47,920 bases of DNA from Bacteroidota bacterium (GCA_013288945.1 JABDAZ010000023.1:1-47920); one strand, 5' to 3'. Positions 25,392 through 35,040 are shown, numbered from the stretch's first letter. The notes: generated by a model from the sequence alone, not told the origin. Program-made: numbers and translations.

Positions 25392-26948
25392 TTAAAAGCC
25401 ATTGAAATTTTTGTTAAGGATAATATCTTTTGAAAGTGCAAATTCATTTACATTATCAACAAAAGAAAAATCTTTAATGATGTTTGTAATGCTATTAATG
25501 TCTTCGGAAAAAATGCGATCCTCTTCTGCAAAGCCAACAAAGCTGCGTACATAAGTATGCGCAAACTCAAGTATGGCGCTGCTTTTGAGCGGGCGGCGAA
25601 ATTCAATTGCCTGGCAAGCGCTTAATAATTCTATAGCAAGAATGTATTCGAGATTATCCAAAACGCGGTTCACTTTTCTGCCACTAATACTTCCCATACT
25701 TACATGATCTTCCTGTCCGAGTGAAGTGGGAATACTATCTGCACTTGCAGGAAAACACAATGTTTTATTTTCTGTAACCAACGCTGCCGTTGTGTATTGT
25801 GGAATCATAAAACCGCTGTTCAAACCAACATTGCTCATTAATAACATCGGCAAACCCCACTTGCCTTCTAATAATAAATAGCAACGCCGATCAGAAATAT
25901 TTCCAATTTCTGCGGCAGCGAAACATGCATAATCCAATGGCAATGCCAAAGGTTGTCCATGAAAATTTCCACCACTTATTGTATCGTGTTCATTAAAAAT
26001 AATCGGGTTATCAGTTACTGCGTTCAATTCAATTTCTGTCAATTCTTTTAAATGCAACCACGCATTTCTGCTGGCGCCATGCACTTGCGGCATGCAACGT
26101 AGTGAATATGGATCCTGCACGCGGCCGCAATCAATATGGCTTTGCATAATATCGCTATCATGCAATAATAAACGCAAACGTTGCGCAACCAATTTACTTC
26201 CTTCATACGGACGAAGATTGTGCAAACGTTCATCAAACGGCGCTTTCGTTCCTGTTAATGATTCGAGGCTCATCGCACCAATAATATCTGCAGCTTCCAA
26301 ACAATTGTGCATGCGTTGCACGGCTTTTACAGCAAACGATAAAATAAATTGTGTACCGTTTATTAATGCCAATCCTTCTTTCGGCCCAAGTTGTATGGAT
26401 GATAAATTGAATTGGTTTAAAATTTCGTGCGCTTTATATTTTGCGCCTTTATAAAATACTTCGCCCAATCCTATTAATGGTAAAAATAAATGTGCCAGCG
26501 GCGCTAAATCTCCTGATGCACCAACCGATCCTTTTTCAGGAACAACAGGAATTACATCATTTTCTATATGCCACAAAATTCTTTCTAATGTTTCTAATTG
26601 AACGCCGGAATATCCTTGCGCCAATGCATGCACTTTTGTTATCAGCATCAGTTTTGCAACTTCAATCGGAATCGGATCGCCAACGCCAACGCTATGGCTT
26701 TGCAATATTTTATGTTGAAGGATTTGTGTATCAGTTTCAGAAATTTTTGTATTCGCAAGAATACCAAACCCAGTGTTGACGCCATATACAGTTGTATTTG
26801 TAGAAACAATAGCATGAACGTGTTGCTGGCTTTTTTTTATTTTATTAATAGCTTCATCAGAAATAATTCCTTTCATTTTTCCATTGGCAAGTGCAATGGA
26901 TTTTTTAATTGTTAACTGATCAATTCCGTAATTAAATGTATTGTTCAT
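25392..26948 (-). CDS. hutH: Histidine ammonia-lyase
   Basis: 518 residues from Met 26948; this start follows a TAnnTTTG element and gives the usual family length, whereas the longer frame adds 23 untypical residues. It deaminates histidine to urocanate. The MIO cofactor triad Ala-Ser-Gly is at residues 144-146 (GSVGASGDLAPLAH). Other marks are YGVNTGFG, NGTQFILSF, QDPYSLRCMPQVHG and GGNFHGQPLALPLDY. It is upstream of the antitoxin-like gene and hutU, minus strand, so the two Hut genes may still be co-transcribed across the insertion. Confidence 0.97.
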   Translation of the reverse strand: MNNTFNYGIDQLTIKKSIALANGKMKGIISDEAINKIKKSQQHVHAIVSTNTTVYGVNTGFGILANTKISETDTQILQHKILQSHSVGVGDPIPIEVAKLMLITKVHALAQGYSGVQLETLERILWHIENDVIPVVPEKGSVGASGDLAPLAHLFLPLIGLGEVFYKGAKYKAHEILNQFNLSSIQLGPKEGLALINGTQFILSFAVKAVQRMHNCLEAADIIGAMSLESLTGTKAPFDERLHNLRPYEGSKLVAQRLRLLLHDSDIMQSHIDCGRVQDPYSLRCMPQVHGASRNAWLHLKELTEIELNAVTDNPIIFNEHDTISGGNFHGQPLALPLDYACFAAAEIGNISDRRCYLLLEGKWGLPMLLMSNVGLNSGFMIPQYTTAALVTENKTLCFPASADSIPTSLGQEDHVSMGSISGRKVNRVLDNLEYILAIELLSACQAIEFRRPLKSSAILEFAHTYVRSFVGFAEEDRIFSEDINSITNIIKDFSFVDNVNEFALSKDIILNKNFNGF

Positions 26949-26965
26949 TAAAAATAATTCAATAC

Positions 26966-26973
26966 CAAATGTA
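26966..26973 (-). promoter_or_regulatory. Candidate hutH promoter
   Basis: Minus strand TACATTTG matches TAnnTTTG, 18 bp before the chosen hutH ATG. It implies a very short leader and supports that start. No clear -33 motif. Confidence 0.5.
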
Positions 26974-27055
26974 ATGTGATAAAATGAAAGTGTGGAATAA
27001 CGAAAAAACGTTGCCATCGTTTTTAAACAACAGCAACGCTTTTATTTTATTAATA

Positions 27056-28384
27056 TTAAATGTATTGATTAATAATATTCTCCAGCCATTCCTGTTTGCC
27101 ACTGGTTTGTTTTGGTTCACCATTTGCGATTGCGAATGCTCTTAAATCTTCAAGTGATAATTTCCCTGCTTCAAAATCTTTTCCTTGTCCACTGTCAAAT
27201 GATGCATAACGATCTGCGCGGAATTTTTTATAAGGAGATTTTTGTAAAATATTATCAGCAATAATAAACGCACGTGCAAACGCATCCATGCCGCCAATAT
27301 GCGCTAAAAATATATCTTCTAAATCAGTTGAATTCCTTCTTGTTTTTGCATCAAAATTTACACCACCGCCTGCAAGGCCGCCTGCTTCTAAAATTATTAA
27401 TACAGATTCAATCAGTTCATTTAAATTAATTGGAAACTGATCGGTGTCCCATCCATTTTGCGAATCGCCGCGGTTCGCATCAATGCTTCCCAACATTCCT
27501 GCATCGGCCGCAACTTGCAGCTCGTGCTGAAACGTGTGCCCGGCAAGGGTTGCATGGTTTACTTCAATATTAATTTTAAAATCTTTGTCCAATCCATAAT
27601 GGCGGAGAAAACCAACAACCGTTGCTGAATCATAATCATACTGATGTTTTGTTGGCTCGCAAGGTTTTGGTTCAATAAAAAAAGTTCCTTTAAAACCTTG
27701 CCTTCTTGCATAATCTTTTGCTGTATTTAAAAACGCAGCAAGATGATCGAGTTCACGTTTCATATTTGTATTCAGCAATGTCATATAACCTTCTCTTCCA
27801 CCCCAGAAAACATAATTTTCTCCACTCAATTCAATCGTTGCATCAATAGAATTTTTCACTTGTGTACCTGCGTAAGCAAGCGCGGCAAAATCAGGATTTG
27901 TTGACGCGCCATTCATATATCTTGGATTGGAAAAAACATTTGCAGTGCCCCATAATAAACGTACGCCACTCTCCGACTGTTTTTGTTTTGCATATTCAAC
28001 AATGGCTTGCATGCGGCTTTCATATTCATTAATATCTTTTCCTTCATCAATCAAATCAACATCGTGAAAACAATAATAAGGCGCGCCGAGTTTTGTAATA
28101 AACTCAAAAGCCGCGTCCATCTTATCTTTCGCGCGTTGCACTGCATCTGCGTTTTGGTTCCATGCAAAATCTTTTGTGCCCGGGCCAAACGGATCGCCAC
28201 CAGTGTTGCAGAACGTATGCCAGTAACAAACCGCAAAGCGCACATGATCTTTTAATTTTTTTCCTGCAACAATTTTATTTTCATCATACCATTTAAATGC
28301 AAGCGGATTGTCTGATTGCGGGCCTTCAAATTTTATTTCTTTAATGCCTTTAAAATATTCTTTGTCGCCAATTGTTAATGCCAT
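27056..28384 (-). CDS. xylA: Xylose isomerase
   Basis: 442 residues. It converts D-xylose to D-xylulose in the cytoplasm using two divalent metals. Class II features: [12 protein letters not shown] near residue 65, active-site His in [13 protein letters not shown], the metal-binding [37 protein letters not shown] with ligand Glu and Lys, [33 protein letters not shown] and [15 protein letters not shown]. It starts 10 bp after the xylB stop and is co-transcribed with it. Confidence 0.98.
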   Translation of the reverse strand: MALTIGDKEYFKGIKEIKFEGPQSDNPLAFKWYDENKIVAGKKLKDHVRFAVCYWHTFCNTGGDPFGPGTKDFAWNQNADAVQRAKDKMDAAFEFITKLGAPYYCFHDVDLIDEGKDINEYESRMQAIVEYAKQKQSESGVRLLWGTANVFSNPRYMNGASTNPDFAALAYAGTQVKNSIDATIELSGENYVFWGGREGYMTLLNTNMKRELDHLAAFLNTAKDYARRQGFKGTFFIEPKPCEPTKHQYDYDSATVVGFLRHYGLDKDFKINIEVNHATLAGHTFQHELQVAADAGMLGSIDANRGDSQNGWDTDQFPINLNELIESVLIILEAGGLAGGGVNFDAKTRRNSTDLEDIFLAHIGGMDAFARAFIIADNILQKSPYKKFRADRYASFDSGQGKDFEAGKLSLEDLRAFAIANGEPKQTSGKQEWLENIINQYI

Positions 28385-28394
28385 AAATTATTTT

Positions 28395-29882
28395 TTATGA
28401 TTTGTTTGTTGATAAATTTAATTTCCATTTTTGATAAGCATCTGTAGTTTGCTGCTGATCATTTTTTTGCGGTTCAATTCTTTTTATAATATCCATACCT
28501 GTAAAACTTTCTGCAAAACCAGTAAACCATTTTGCGCCAACGCCTGCAGCCCGCGCTGCGCCTGCAGCTCCATCAGTATTATACAATTCAATCGTGCAGC
28601 CAGAAGTGTTTGCAAATGTTGTTGCAAATACTTCACTTAAAAACATATTTGCATAACCTGCGCGTATCGTTTTTAATTCCATGCCCATCTCCTGCATAAT
28701 TTCCATTCCGTAATTTAATGCAAACACAATTCCTTCCTGCGCTGACCTTGCAATGTGAGATCGATCATGGCGGTTAAATTGTAAACCATTCAATCCTGCG
28801 CCAACATCTTTATTCATTAATATTCTTTCTGCACCATTTCCAAAAGGATAAAATTGTAAACCGTCAGAACCGATTGGTGCTTTTGCTGCTTCATTATTAA
28901 TTTCATTATAAGATAAATCCGTTAATAAATTTTTGCGCAGCCAACTGTTTAAACTTCCTGTTCCATTAATGCATAATAAAATTCCATAGCGCGGATTATC
29001 GTACGTATGGTTTACATGAACAAATGGATTAACGCGCGATTGCGCATCGTAAGAAACTTTATCCGTAACTCCATACACAACGCCTGAAGTGCCCGCCGTT
29101 GCTGCAATTTCGCCAGGTTGCAAAACATTTAAAGAATAAGAATTGTTTGGTTGATCGCCTGCGCGATAAGTAACAGGAATTCCTTTTATTAATCCAAGCA
29201 ATTGCGCGGCTTCATTATTTAATCTTCCCTGTTCGCCAAAAGTTGGAACAGTTGACGCTAATAAATTTTTATCTATTTCATAAAAATTTAGAAGATCATC
29301 GGCGATATTATTTTTTTGATAATCCCAAAAAATTCCTTCCGATAATCCGGAAATTGTTGTTACCGATTCGCCGGTTAATTTCATGGCAATATAATCGCCG
29401 GGCAAAAATGCCTTGTATATTTTTTCATAAATGTGCGGCTCATTTTCTTTCACCCATTTTAATTTTGATGCAGTAAAATTTCCGGGCGAATTTAAATAAT
29501 GGCTCAAGCAAAATTCTTCACCTAATTTTTCAAATGCATTGTTGCCAATATTAACAGCGCGGCTATCGCACCAGATAATTGAAGAGCGAAGCGACTGCAA
29601 ATTTCTATCAACACAAACCAATCCATGCATTTGATAAGAAATGCCGATTGCAATTATTTCATCGCTTTTATAATTGACTTGTTGTTTGATTTTTTGTGTA
29701 GCGATTAATAATTCATTCCACCATTGTTCCGGGTTTTGTTCTGCAAAACCAACTTGCGGAGAATGAATTTGCATTTCAGCAGACGGCGAAAATGCACTGG
29801 CAACAAGCGTTCCCGAATTTGCATCAAGCAATGCAGCTTTTATTGAAGACGAACCGATATCATAACCAAGCAAATATTTCAC
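28395..29882 (-). CDS. xylB: Xylulokinase
   Basis: 495 residues, FGGY carbohydrate kinase family. It phosphorylates xylulose to xylulose 5-phosphate for the pentose phosphate pathway. N-terminal ATPase fold YLLGYDIGSSSIKAALLD, substrate region GISYQMHGLVCVDRNL and SIIWCDSRA, then the second domain with AATAGTSGVVYGV and the C-terminal GGY-equivalent IRAGYANMFLSEVFA. Its position directly upstream of xylA favours xylulose over other FGGY substrates. No xylose transporter or regulator is adjacent. Confidence 0.95.
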   Translation of the reverse strand: MKYLLGYDIGSSSIKAALLDANSGTLVASAFSPSAEMQIHSPQVGFAEQNPEQWWNELLIATQKIKQQVNYKSDEIIAIGISYQMHGLVCVDRNLQSLRSSIIWCDSRAVNIGNNAFEKLGEEFCLSHYLNSPGNFTASKLKWVKENEPHIYEKIYKAFLPGDYIAMKLTGESVTTISGLSEGIFWDYQKNNIADDLLNFYEIDKNLLASTVPTFGEQGRLNNEAAQLLGLIKGIPVTYRAGDQPNNSYSLNVLQPGEIAATAGTSGVVYGVTDKVSYDAQSRVNPFVHVNHTYDNPRYGILLCINGTGSLNSWLRKNLLTDLSYNEINNEAAKAPIGSDGLQFYPFGNGAERILMNKDVGAGLNGLQFNRHDRSHIARSAQEGIVFALNYGMEIMQEMGMELKTIRAGYANMFLSEVFATTFANTSGCTIELYNTDGAAGAARAAGVGAKWFTGFAESFTGMDIIKRIEPQKNDQQQTTDAYQKWKLNLSTNKS

Positions 29883-30001
29883 AGCTTTTTTTTGGAGCAG
29901 TAAGGTAAAGAAAAAATTTGCTGATTAACGAAGAAATAAGTTTGAAAAAAAGTATTACTTAAAGATAATATTGAATACAGTTTTTTATGTGTGATGTTGT
30001 A

Positions 30002-30420
30002 TTAATCTTTTTTTACGAGAACGATTTTTGTTCTGTCTGCTTTATAAATCACATCATAAAATTCCACGAGATCATTATAGTCTTTTGCCGGAAACCTGCC
30101 GCTGTATTGTTTCATATTGCGATAATATAAAATTTTATCCGGCATTATTCAACAGAATTAATGTTGTGAAACTCATTATTCAATTTAATGCCAAATTTTC
30201 TTTCATCATTTGCTTTTAATTTTCATCAAAACGGATATCTTGGTTAATAAATATTCTGCGGCCGATAAAACGTTGGAATCAAATTGTATTTAAAAAGACA
30301 GATCAACAACAGCAACTTTTCCAAACTTAATGTTTAATTTGTCCTGTGTAGAAAGAGCTTCGTTCAGTGTACAGATGCACGTTATAAATATTTTTTTCAA
30401 ATAGTCAATGCATGTTATAA
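30002..30420 (-). pseudogene. Decayed C-terminus of a DUF3857/transglutaminase-like protein
   Basis: The 545-bp gap between xylB and queG has no intact gene, but the minus strand keeps recognisable pieces. From 30145 to 30002 an open 47-codon run reads MPDKILYYRNMKQYSGRFPA, KDYNDLVEFYDVIYKADRTK and IVLVKKD, with the look of the usual end of periplasmic DUF3857-type proteins ('dY..l..fy..i..aDr..ivL.k'). Further upstream in shifted frames are KLNIKFGKVAVVDLSF (then a stop) and FDSNVLSAAEYLLTKISV. Several frameshifts and stops separate them. Family assignment rests on pattern memory. Confidence 0.55.
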
Positions 30421-30427
30421 ATTATAG

Positions 30428-31357
30428 ATGAATAACGCACAACGTACATATTTTATTAAACAACTTGCTTCGCAAACTGGTTTTAATTATTGTGGCATTG
30501 CGCGTGCAAGCAAATTGGATGAAGATGCGCGCAGGTTAGAACAGTGGTTGGATAAGGGTTTGCAAGGATCAATGAAGTATATGGAAAATTATTTTGACTT
30601 GCGTGTGGATCCAACCAAGTTAATGCCGGGTGCAAAATCTGTCATCACTTTATTATTAAATTATTTTCCTGCTGAACAACAACATAACAACGATTTAAAA
30701 ATTTCCAAATATGCTTATGGAAAAGATTATCATGAAGTGATTAAAGAAAAATTAAACTTCATGTTACAATCAATAAAAGAAAATATTGGTGAAGTAAACG
30801 GGCGCGGATTTGTTGACAGCGCGCCTGTTTTAGAAAGAAGCTGGGCCGTGAAAAGTGGTTTGGGCTGGGTTGGAAAAAATGGAAACCTTATTAATAAAAT
30901 GAACGGCTCCTATTTTTTTATAGCAACATTAATAATCGATTTAGACTTGGATTATGATGATCCTTTTGTAAAAGATTTTTGCGGCACCTGTACAAAATGC
31001 ATTGATGCATGCCCGACAAATGCGATAATGGAAGATAAAGTTATTAATGGCAGCAAATGCATTTCGTACTTTACAATTGAATTGAAAGAAATGCTTATTC
31101 CCGAAGAGATGAAAGGGAAATTTGACAACTGGATGTTTGGTTGCGATACCTGCCAGGATGTATGCCCGTGGAACCGATTTGCAAAACCAACAAATGAAAT
31201 TGCCTTCACTCCTATTCCTGAAATCTTAAATTTTACAACAAACAACTGGGAAGAAATAACAACGGAAAGTTTTAAAAAAATATTTCAAAACTCTCCGTTG
31301 AAAAGGGCAAAGTTGAATGGTATAAAACGTAACCTGAAGTTTATTAATAATGTCTAA
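30428..31357 (+). CDS. queG: Epoxyqueuosine reductase
   Basis: 309 residues, near the short form of QueG without the HEAT-repeat extension. It reduces epoxyqueuosine in tRNA to queuosine using cobalamin and two 4Fe-4S clusters. Evidence: [24 protein letters not shown] at the N-terminus, [49 protein letters not shown] (catalytic and cobalamin-binding region), then the paired motifs [16 protein letters not shown] and [11 protein letters not shown]. Monocistronic by layout, with the remnant gene upstream on the other strand. Confidence 0.96.
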   Translation: MNNAQRTYFIKQLASQTGFNYCGIARASKLDEDARRLEQWLDKGLQGSMKYMENYFDLRVDPTKLMPGAKSVITLLLNYFPAEQQHNNDLKISKYAYGKDYHEVIKEKLNFMLQSIKENIGEVNGRGFVDSAPVLERSWAVKSGLGWVGKNGNLINKMNGSYFFIATLIIDLDLDYDDPFVKDFCGTCTKCIDACPTNAIMEDKVINGSKCISYFTIELKEMLIPEEMKGKFDNWMFGCDTCQDVCPWNRFAKPTNEIAFTPIPEILNFTTNNWEEITTESFKKIFQNSPLKRAKLNGIKRNLKFINNV

Positions 31358-31419
31358 AACTTCCAACCAGCAAGGGTTTCAGGCAATTCAATATTAATAA
31401 TAGAACGAAATTTTATAAG

Positions 31420-32883
31420 TTATTTTTTTCCAAACGTTGTTGAAATTTTTATTCCTGTAAAAAATAAATGCTGATAATTTCCTGTGTTTTTATTTTGCAA
31501 ATTGGTAAAACTGTATTGCAATTGCGGGCCGATGTGTAAAATATTTCCGTTAAAAGGAAAACCAATAGTAAGCGCTGTTGCAGCGCTGGCCTGTGTTTTA
31601 TTAAACAGGTTATTATTTTTATAATAAATTCCTGTTGCATTATCAAATTGCAATGCGTTGGTATTAATAAGATGTAATCCTGTAATCCCTGCTTCCCAGT
31701 TTATTGGTAAATTTTTATTTTTATTCAATTGAAAATTTATTAATAAAGGAATTTCAATCGTGTGATAATGGTTTGTATAGGTATTTGCATTTCCATTTGC
31801 ATAATAACCATTTACCGACGTTGCGTTTGCATTTGGTACATAAACAAACGATGAACTGTCTAAATATTTTCCTGTTTTAATTGTTGTGGAATAATAATGA
31901 TAATTAATTCCCACAGAAAGCGAAACACGTTTTGAAAGATTTTTTTGCATAAAAAAACCTGCATTAAAAGAAAAGCCATTGTGAATAGCTGAAGCTGAAT
32001 TGCCTGTAACCGGGGTTGTATTATTTAATGCAGGATACGCTACCAGCGCGGATTTGAACAAACTGCTATTAATACCAGAGAAGCCTGCACCGGCTGTTAT
32101 ACCAAATTTTATTAATGAATTTTGTTTTGTTTTTTTATCTTTTTTAGCAACAGCTTTATTAATAGAAGAATCTTTTGTTATAACTTTTTCATTTGCAGCA
32201 ATTGCATTTTTATTTTTTATAGAATCAATTTTCTCAATTTTATCTTTTACAGAATCAGTTGAATTATTGGATTGATTTATTGATGTTTCTTTTTTATTTA
32301 CCGACTCTATATTATCATTTAAAACATCATTATTTTTTTCATTTTTATTCGATGAAATTTTACTTGCGCTTGTTTTATTTTTATTAATAATAATTTCACG
32401 ATTGTTATTTTTTTCTTTATTAATGTTTGAAGAAAAATTTAATTCTTTATTCTTTTTACTTTCAATCTTGTTTATGGTTTTTGTTCGAATTTTATTTTTT
32501 TTATTGATAGTTACTAAAGAATGATTAATAGCATTTACATTTTTATTAATTTTTAATTTGTTTGAGTATTCAGTAGAATCAATGCTTTCAGAAGATTTAT
32601 TTATAGCAGTTACTGCAACTTCTTTCTTATTTTGTGTTGTTGAAAAAGTTGCTCTTTTATTAGCATCGATTGTTGCAATTGATTTATTATTATGATTTGC
32701 CGAAGTATAATAAACAATTCCGGCAACAGACAAGCCGAGAAAAAAGAATAGCCAGAACAACGGCCTGCGTTTTCTTTCTTTATTAATTTCTGCATCAATA
32801 TTTTTCCACACAGTTTCTGAAGGAGTAAACTTCAACTCCTCCATTTTCTGTTGCACTTGTTTTTCAAAATCAGGATCTGCCAT
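31420..32883 (-). CDS. Sigma-factor-linked membrane protein with periplasmic linker and C-terminal outer-membrane beta-barrel
   Basis: 487 residues in three parts. Residues 1-40 are cytoplasmic (MADPDFEKQVQQKMEELKF, then ETVWKNIDAEIN), like the start of Bacteroidetes anti-sigma partners. A single helix follows (PLFWLFFFLGLSVAGIVYYT). Residues about 65-260 are a low-complexity Asn/Lys/Ser/Ile linker. The last 220 residues (FGITAGAGFSGINSSLF, then FNAGFFMQKNLSKRVSLSVGINYHY, ending QYSFTNLQNK and GIKISTTFGKK) form a porin-like barrel with a terminal aromatic-rich strand pattern. It overlaps the sigma gene by 14 bp, so the two are translationally coupled. Confidence 0.78.
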   Translation of the reverse strand: MADPDFEKQVQQKMEELKFTPSETVWKNIDAEINKERKRRPLFWLFFFLGLSVAGIVYYTSANHNNKSIATIDANKRATFSTTQNKKEVAVTAINKSSESIDSTEYSNKLKINKNVNAINHSLVTINKKNKIRTKTINKIESKKNKELNFSSNINKEKNNNREIIINKNKTSASKISSNKNEKNNDVLNDNIESVNKKETSINQSNNSTDSVKDKIEKIDSIKNKNAIAANEKVITKDSSINKAVAKKDKKTKQNSLIKFGITAGAGFSGINSSLFKSALVAYPALNNTTPVTGNSASAIHNGFSFNAGFFMQKNLSKRVSLSVGINYHYYSTTIKTGKYLDSSSFVYVPNANATSVNGYYANGNANTYTNHYHTIEIPLLINFQLNKNKNLPINWEAGITGLHLINTNALQFDNATGIYYKNNNLFNKTQASAATALTIGFPFNGNILHIGPQLQYSFTNLQNKNTGNYQHLFFTGIKISTTFGKK

Positions 32884-33430
32884 ACAATTCTGTTTTTGTA
32901 TCTGAAGAATTTTTTTTCATCCAGCTTATTAATAATGTTCTTGCGCGCGCATATTGCGAGCGTGATGTTCCTTCATTAATGCCTAAAATTTTACCGATTT
33001 CAACATGCGTATAACCTTCAACCGCGTGTAAATTAAAAATGGTTTGATAACCCGGCGGCAATTGCCGGATGAGTTCTGCAATATCTTTTGCCTGCAGCAA
33101 CACAATCGGATTATCCGTAGAAACCGGGTGCAGGCTTGTATCTGTAAACGATAATTCTGATTGGTAACGGCTATTGCTTTTCAAAAAATTTATTGCAGTG
33201 TTTACCATAATCCTGCGAATCCATGCGCCGAGTTCGCCTTCAAACTTAAACTGGTGCAGGTTTTTAAACACTTTTATAAAGCTTTCCTGCAACACATCTT
33301 CCGCATCTGCAATAGACTTTGTATAGCGGTAACACACGCCCAGCATGGTTTCTGCGTATTGCGCATACAACTTTTTTTGCGCAGCCTGCTTTCCTTTTAA
33401 ACAATCTTTTATTAATTCGTGATCGCCCAT
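32870..33430 (-). CDS. ECF RNA polymerase sigma factor
   Basis: 186 residues. Region 2 is LYAQYAETMLGVCYRYTKSIADAEDVLQESFIKVFKNL (core binding and -10 recognition); region 4 is LPPGYQTIFNLHAVEGYTHVEIGKILGINEGTSRSQYARARTLL with a helix-turn-helix. It recruits RNA polymerase to specific promoters. The coupled downstream gene encodes a membrane protein with an anti-sigma-like cytoplasmic tail, the probable regulator. The targets are unknown. Confidence 0.94.
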   Translation of the reverse strand: MGDHELIKDCLKGKQAAQKKLYAQYAETMLGVCYRYTKSIADAEDVLQESFIKVFKNLHQFKFEGELGAWIRRIMVNTAINFLKSNSRYQSELSFTDTSLHPVSTDNPIVLLQAKDIAELIRQLPPGYQTIFNLHAVEGYTHVEIGKILGINEGTSRSQYARARTLLISWMKKNSSDTKTELYGRS

Positions 33431-33565
33431 GCAATGTGGTTACAGTATGTTGACAATGTTACAAAACGAATCGTTGCATCAACAATTTTTATTGGAGAAT
33501 GGCAAGCCATAACTTCGCTTCAACTTATTTTTATAAGTCGAGAATATTTTTTTTAAAAATTTATA

Positions 33566-34957
33566 ATGGCAAAATCGTTAACCGAACGCGACAAAGAAGT
33601 TATCTGGCATCCTTATACACAGCATAAAAATATGGTTGCGCCAATTGCTGTTGTTAATGGCAGTGGTGCTTTGCTTTTTGATGAACATGGCAAAAGTTAT
33701 ATTGATGCAATTAGCAGTTGGTGGGTAAATATTCATGGCCATGCACATCCGTATATTGCGGAAAAAATTTATGAACAGGCAAAAAATTTAGAGCATGTAA
33801 TTTTTACAGGCTTTACGCATGAGCCAGCAGTGCGGCTTGCAGAGCGGTTAATAAAAATTTTACCCGGAAATTTTTCAAAAATATTTTATTCCGATAATGG
33901 TTCAACTGCGGTTGAAGTTGCTATTAAGATGGTTATACAATTTTTTGAAAATAAGAATCAGGAACCAAGAAACAAGGAACAAGATTTAAAAAATAAGGCA
34001 CAAGAAACAAAAGACAATATCCAATATCCAATATCTAATATCAAAGATGAATCATCATTCATCATTCACCATTCACCAAAAAAAATTCTCGCATTTAAAA
34101 ACTCTTATCACGGCGATACATTTGGCGCGATGAGTGTGAGTGAGCGAAGTGTTTTTACAAAACCTTTTACTGATTATTTGTTTGAAGTAATTTTTATTGA
34201 TACGCCAACTTTAGAAAATATTAATAAACTGAAATTAACTGTAAAGCGACATGCAAACGACATTGCCTGTTTTATTTATGAACCACTTTTGCAAGGCGCT
34301 GGCGGAATGTTAATGTATGATGCAACTTTGCTTGATGATTTATTAATGGTTGTAAAAGAAAATAATATTTTATGCATCGCTGATGAAGTGCTTACTGGTT
34401 TTGGAAGAACGGGAAAATTGTTTGCCGGAGAATATTTAAAAAACAAAGCCGATATCATTTGCCTGAGTAAAGGATTAACCGGAGGCTCAATGGCGATGGG
34501 CGTTACAGCGGCTACGCAAAATATTTTCGACGCATTTGTAAGTGATGATAAAACGAAAACATTTTTTCACGGGCATTCCTTTACTGCAAACCCGATTGCG
34601 TGTGCAGCTTCGGTGGCAAGTTTGGATTTGATTGAAAAAGAAGAATGCAAAAAAAATATTGCAAGAATAGAATTGATGCACAAAAATTTTATTAATAAAC
34701 TCCAAACTTCAAAGCTCAACTATAAAATTAAAAATCTAAGGCAAATTGGAACTATCGTGGCGTTTGAAATTAATAATGGAAAGGATGAATACCTTAATAA
34801 TATCAGCGCATTAATAACTAAAAAAAGTTTGGAAAAAGGAATTTATCTGCGGCCGCTTGGAAATACAATTTATATTATGCCGCCTTATTGTATTACGGAT
34901 GATGAATTGAATTTTGTGTATGATTTTTTGTTGCAGCTTGATTTAATTGATAATTGA
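33566..34957 (+). CDS. bioA: Adenosylmethionine-8-amino-7-oxononanoate aminotransferase, with in-frame insertion
   Basis: 463 residues. It transfers an amino group from SAM to KAPA in biotin synthesis, with PLP. Family features: VIWHPYTQHKNM, AISSWWVNIHGHAHPYI, FYSDNGSTAVEVAIKM, NSYHGDTFGAMSVS, CIADEVLTGFGRTGKLFA, and the PLP Lys in ICLSKGLTGG. Between FFEN and KKILAF residues about 130-171 (33953-34078) form an extra polar stretch (NQEPRNKEQDLKNKAQETKD onward) that the family lacks; removing it gives about 421 residues, close to normal length. It lies between a conserved helix and a strand and is coded by words found in intergenic DNA. The stop is inside the heptamer repeat at 34944. No other bio gene is near. 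Confidence 0.93.
   Translation: MAKSLTERDKEVIWHPYTQHKNMVAPIAVVNGSGALLFDEHGKSYIDAISSWWVNIHGHAHPYIAEKIYEQAKNLEHVIFTGFTHEPAVRLAERLIKILPGNFSKIFYSDNGSTAVEVAIKMVIQFFENKNQEPRNKEQDLKNKAQETKDNIQYPISNIKDESSFIIHHSPKKILAFKNSYHGDTFGAMSVSERSVFTKPFTDYLFEVIFIDTPTLENINKLKLTVKRHANDIACFIYEPLLQGAGGMLMYDATLLDDLLMVVKENNILCIADEVLTGFGRTGKLFAGEYLKNKADIICLSKGLTGGSMAMGVTAATQNIFDAFVSDDKTKTFFHGHSFTANPIACAASVASLDLIEKEECKKNIARIELMHKNFINKLQTSKLNYKIKNLRQIGTIVAFEINNGKDEYLNNISALITKKSLEKGIYLRPLGNTIYIMPPYCITDDELNFVYDFLLQLDLIDN
33953..34078 (+). repeat. Low-complexity in-frame insertion inside bioA
   Basis: 126 bp, 42 codons. It comprises CCAAGAAACAAGGAACAAG (33965-33983), CAATATCCAATATC repeats (34016-34042) and ATCATTCATCATTCACC with ATTCACC (34052-34077). 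The same words, or their reverse complements, fill intergenic areas at 6481-6511, 24971-24983 and 36425-36485. Confidence 0.7.
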
Positions 34958-35040
34958 TAATTGATAATTGATAATTGATAATTGATAATTGATAATTGAT
35001 AATTGATAATTGATAATTGATAATTGATAATTGATAATTG
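34944..35040 (+). repeat. Tandem heptamer repeat (TAATTGA)n
   Basis: About 13.9 perfect copies of TAATTGA covering 97 bp, including the last codons and stop of bioA. Each unit brings TAA or TGA into all three plus frames. A minus-strand ORF over it (NYQLSII repeats) is a by-product. A perfect array of this length is a likely site of copy-number variation. Confidence 0.95.

Noticed and set aside
30028-30219. 63-codon plus-strand ORF upstream of queG
   Set aside because: No family resemblance; the opposite strand has a clearer remnant.
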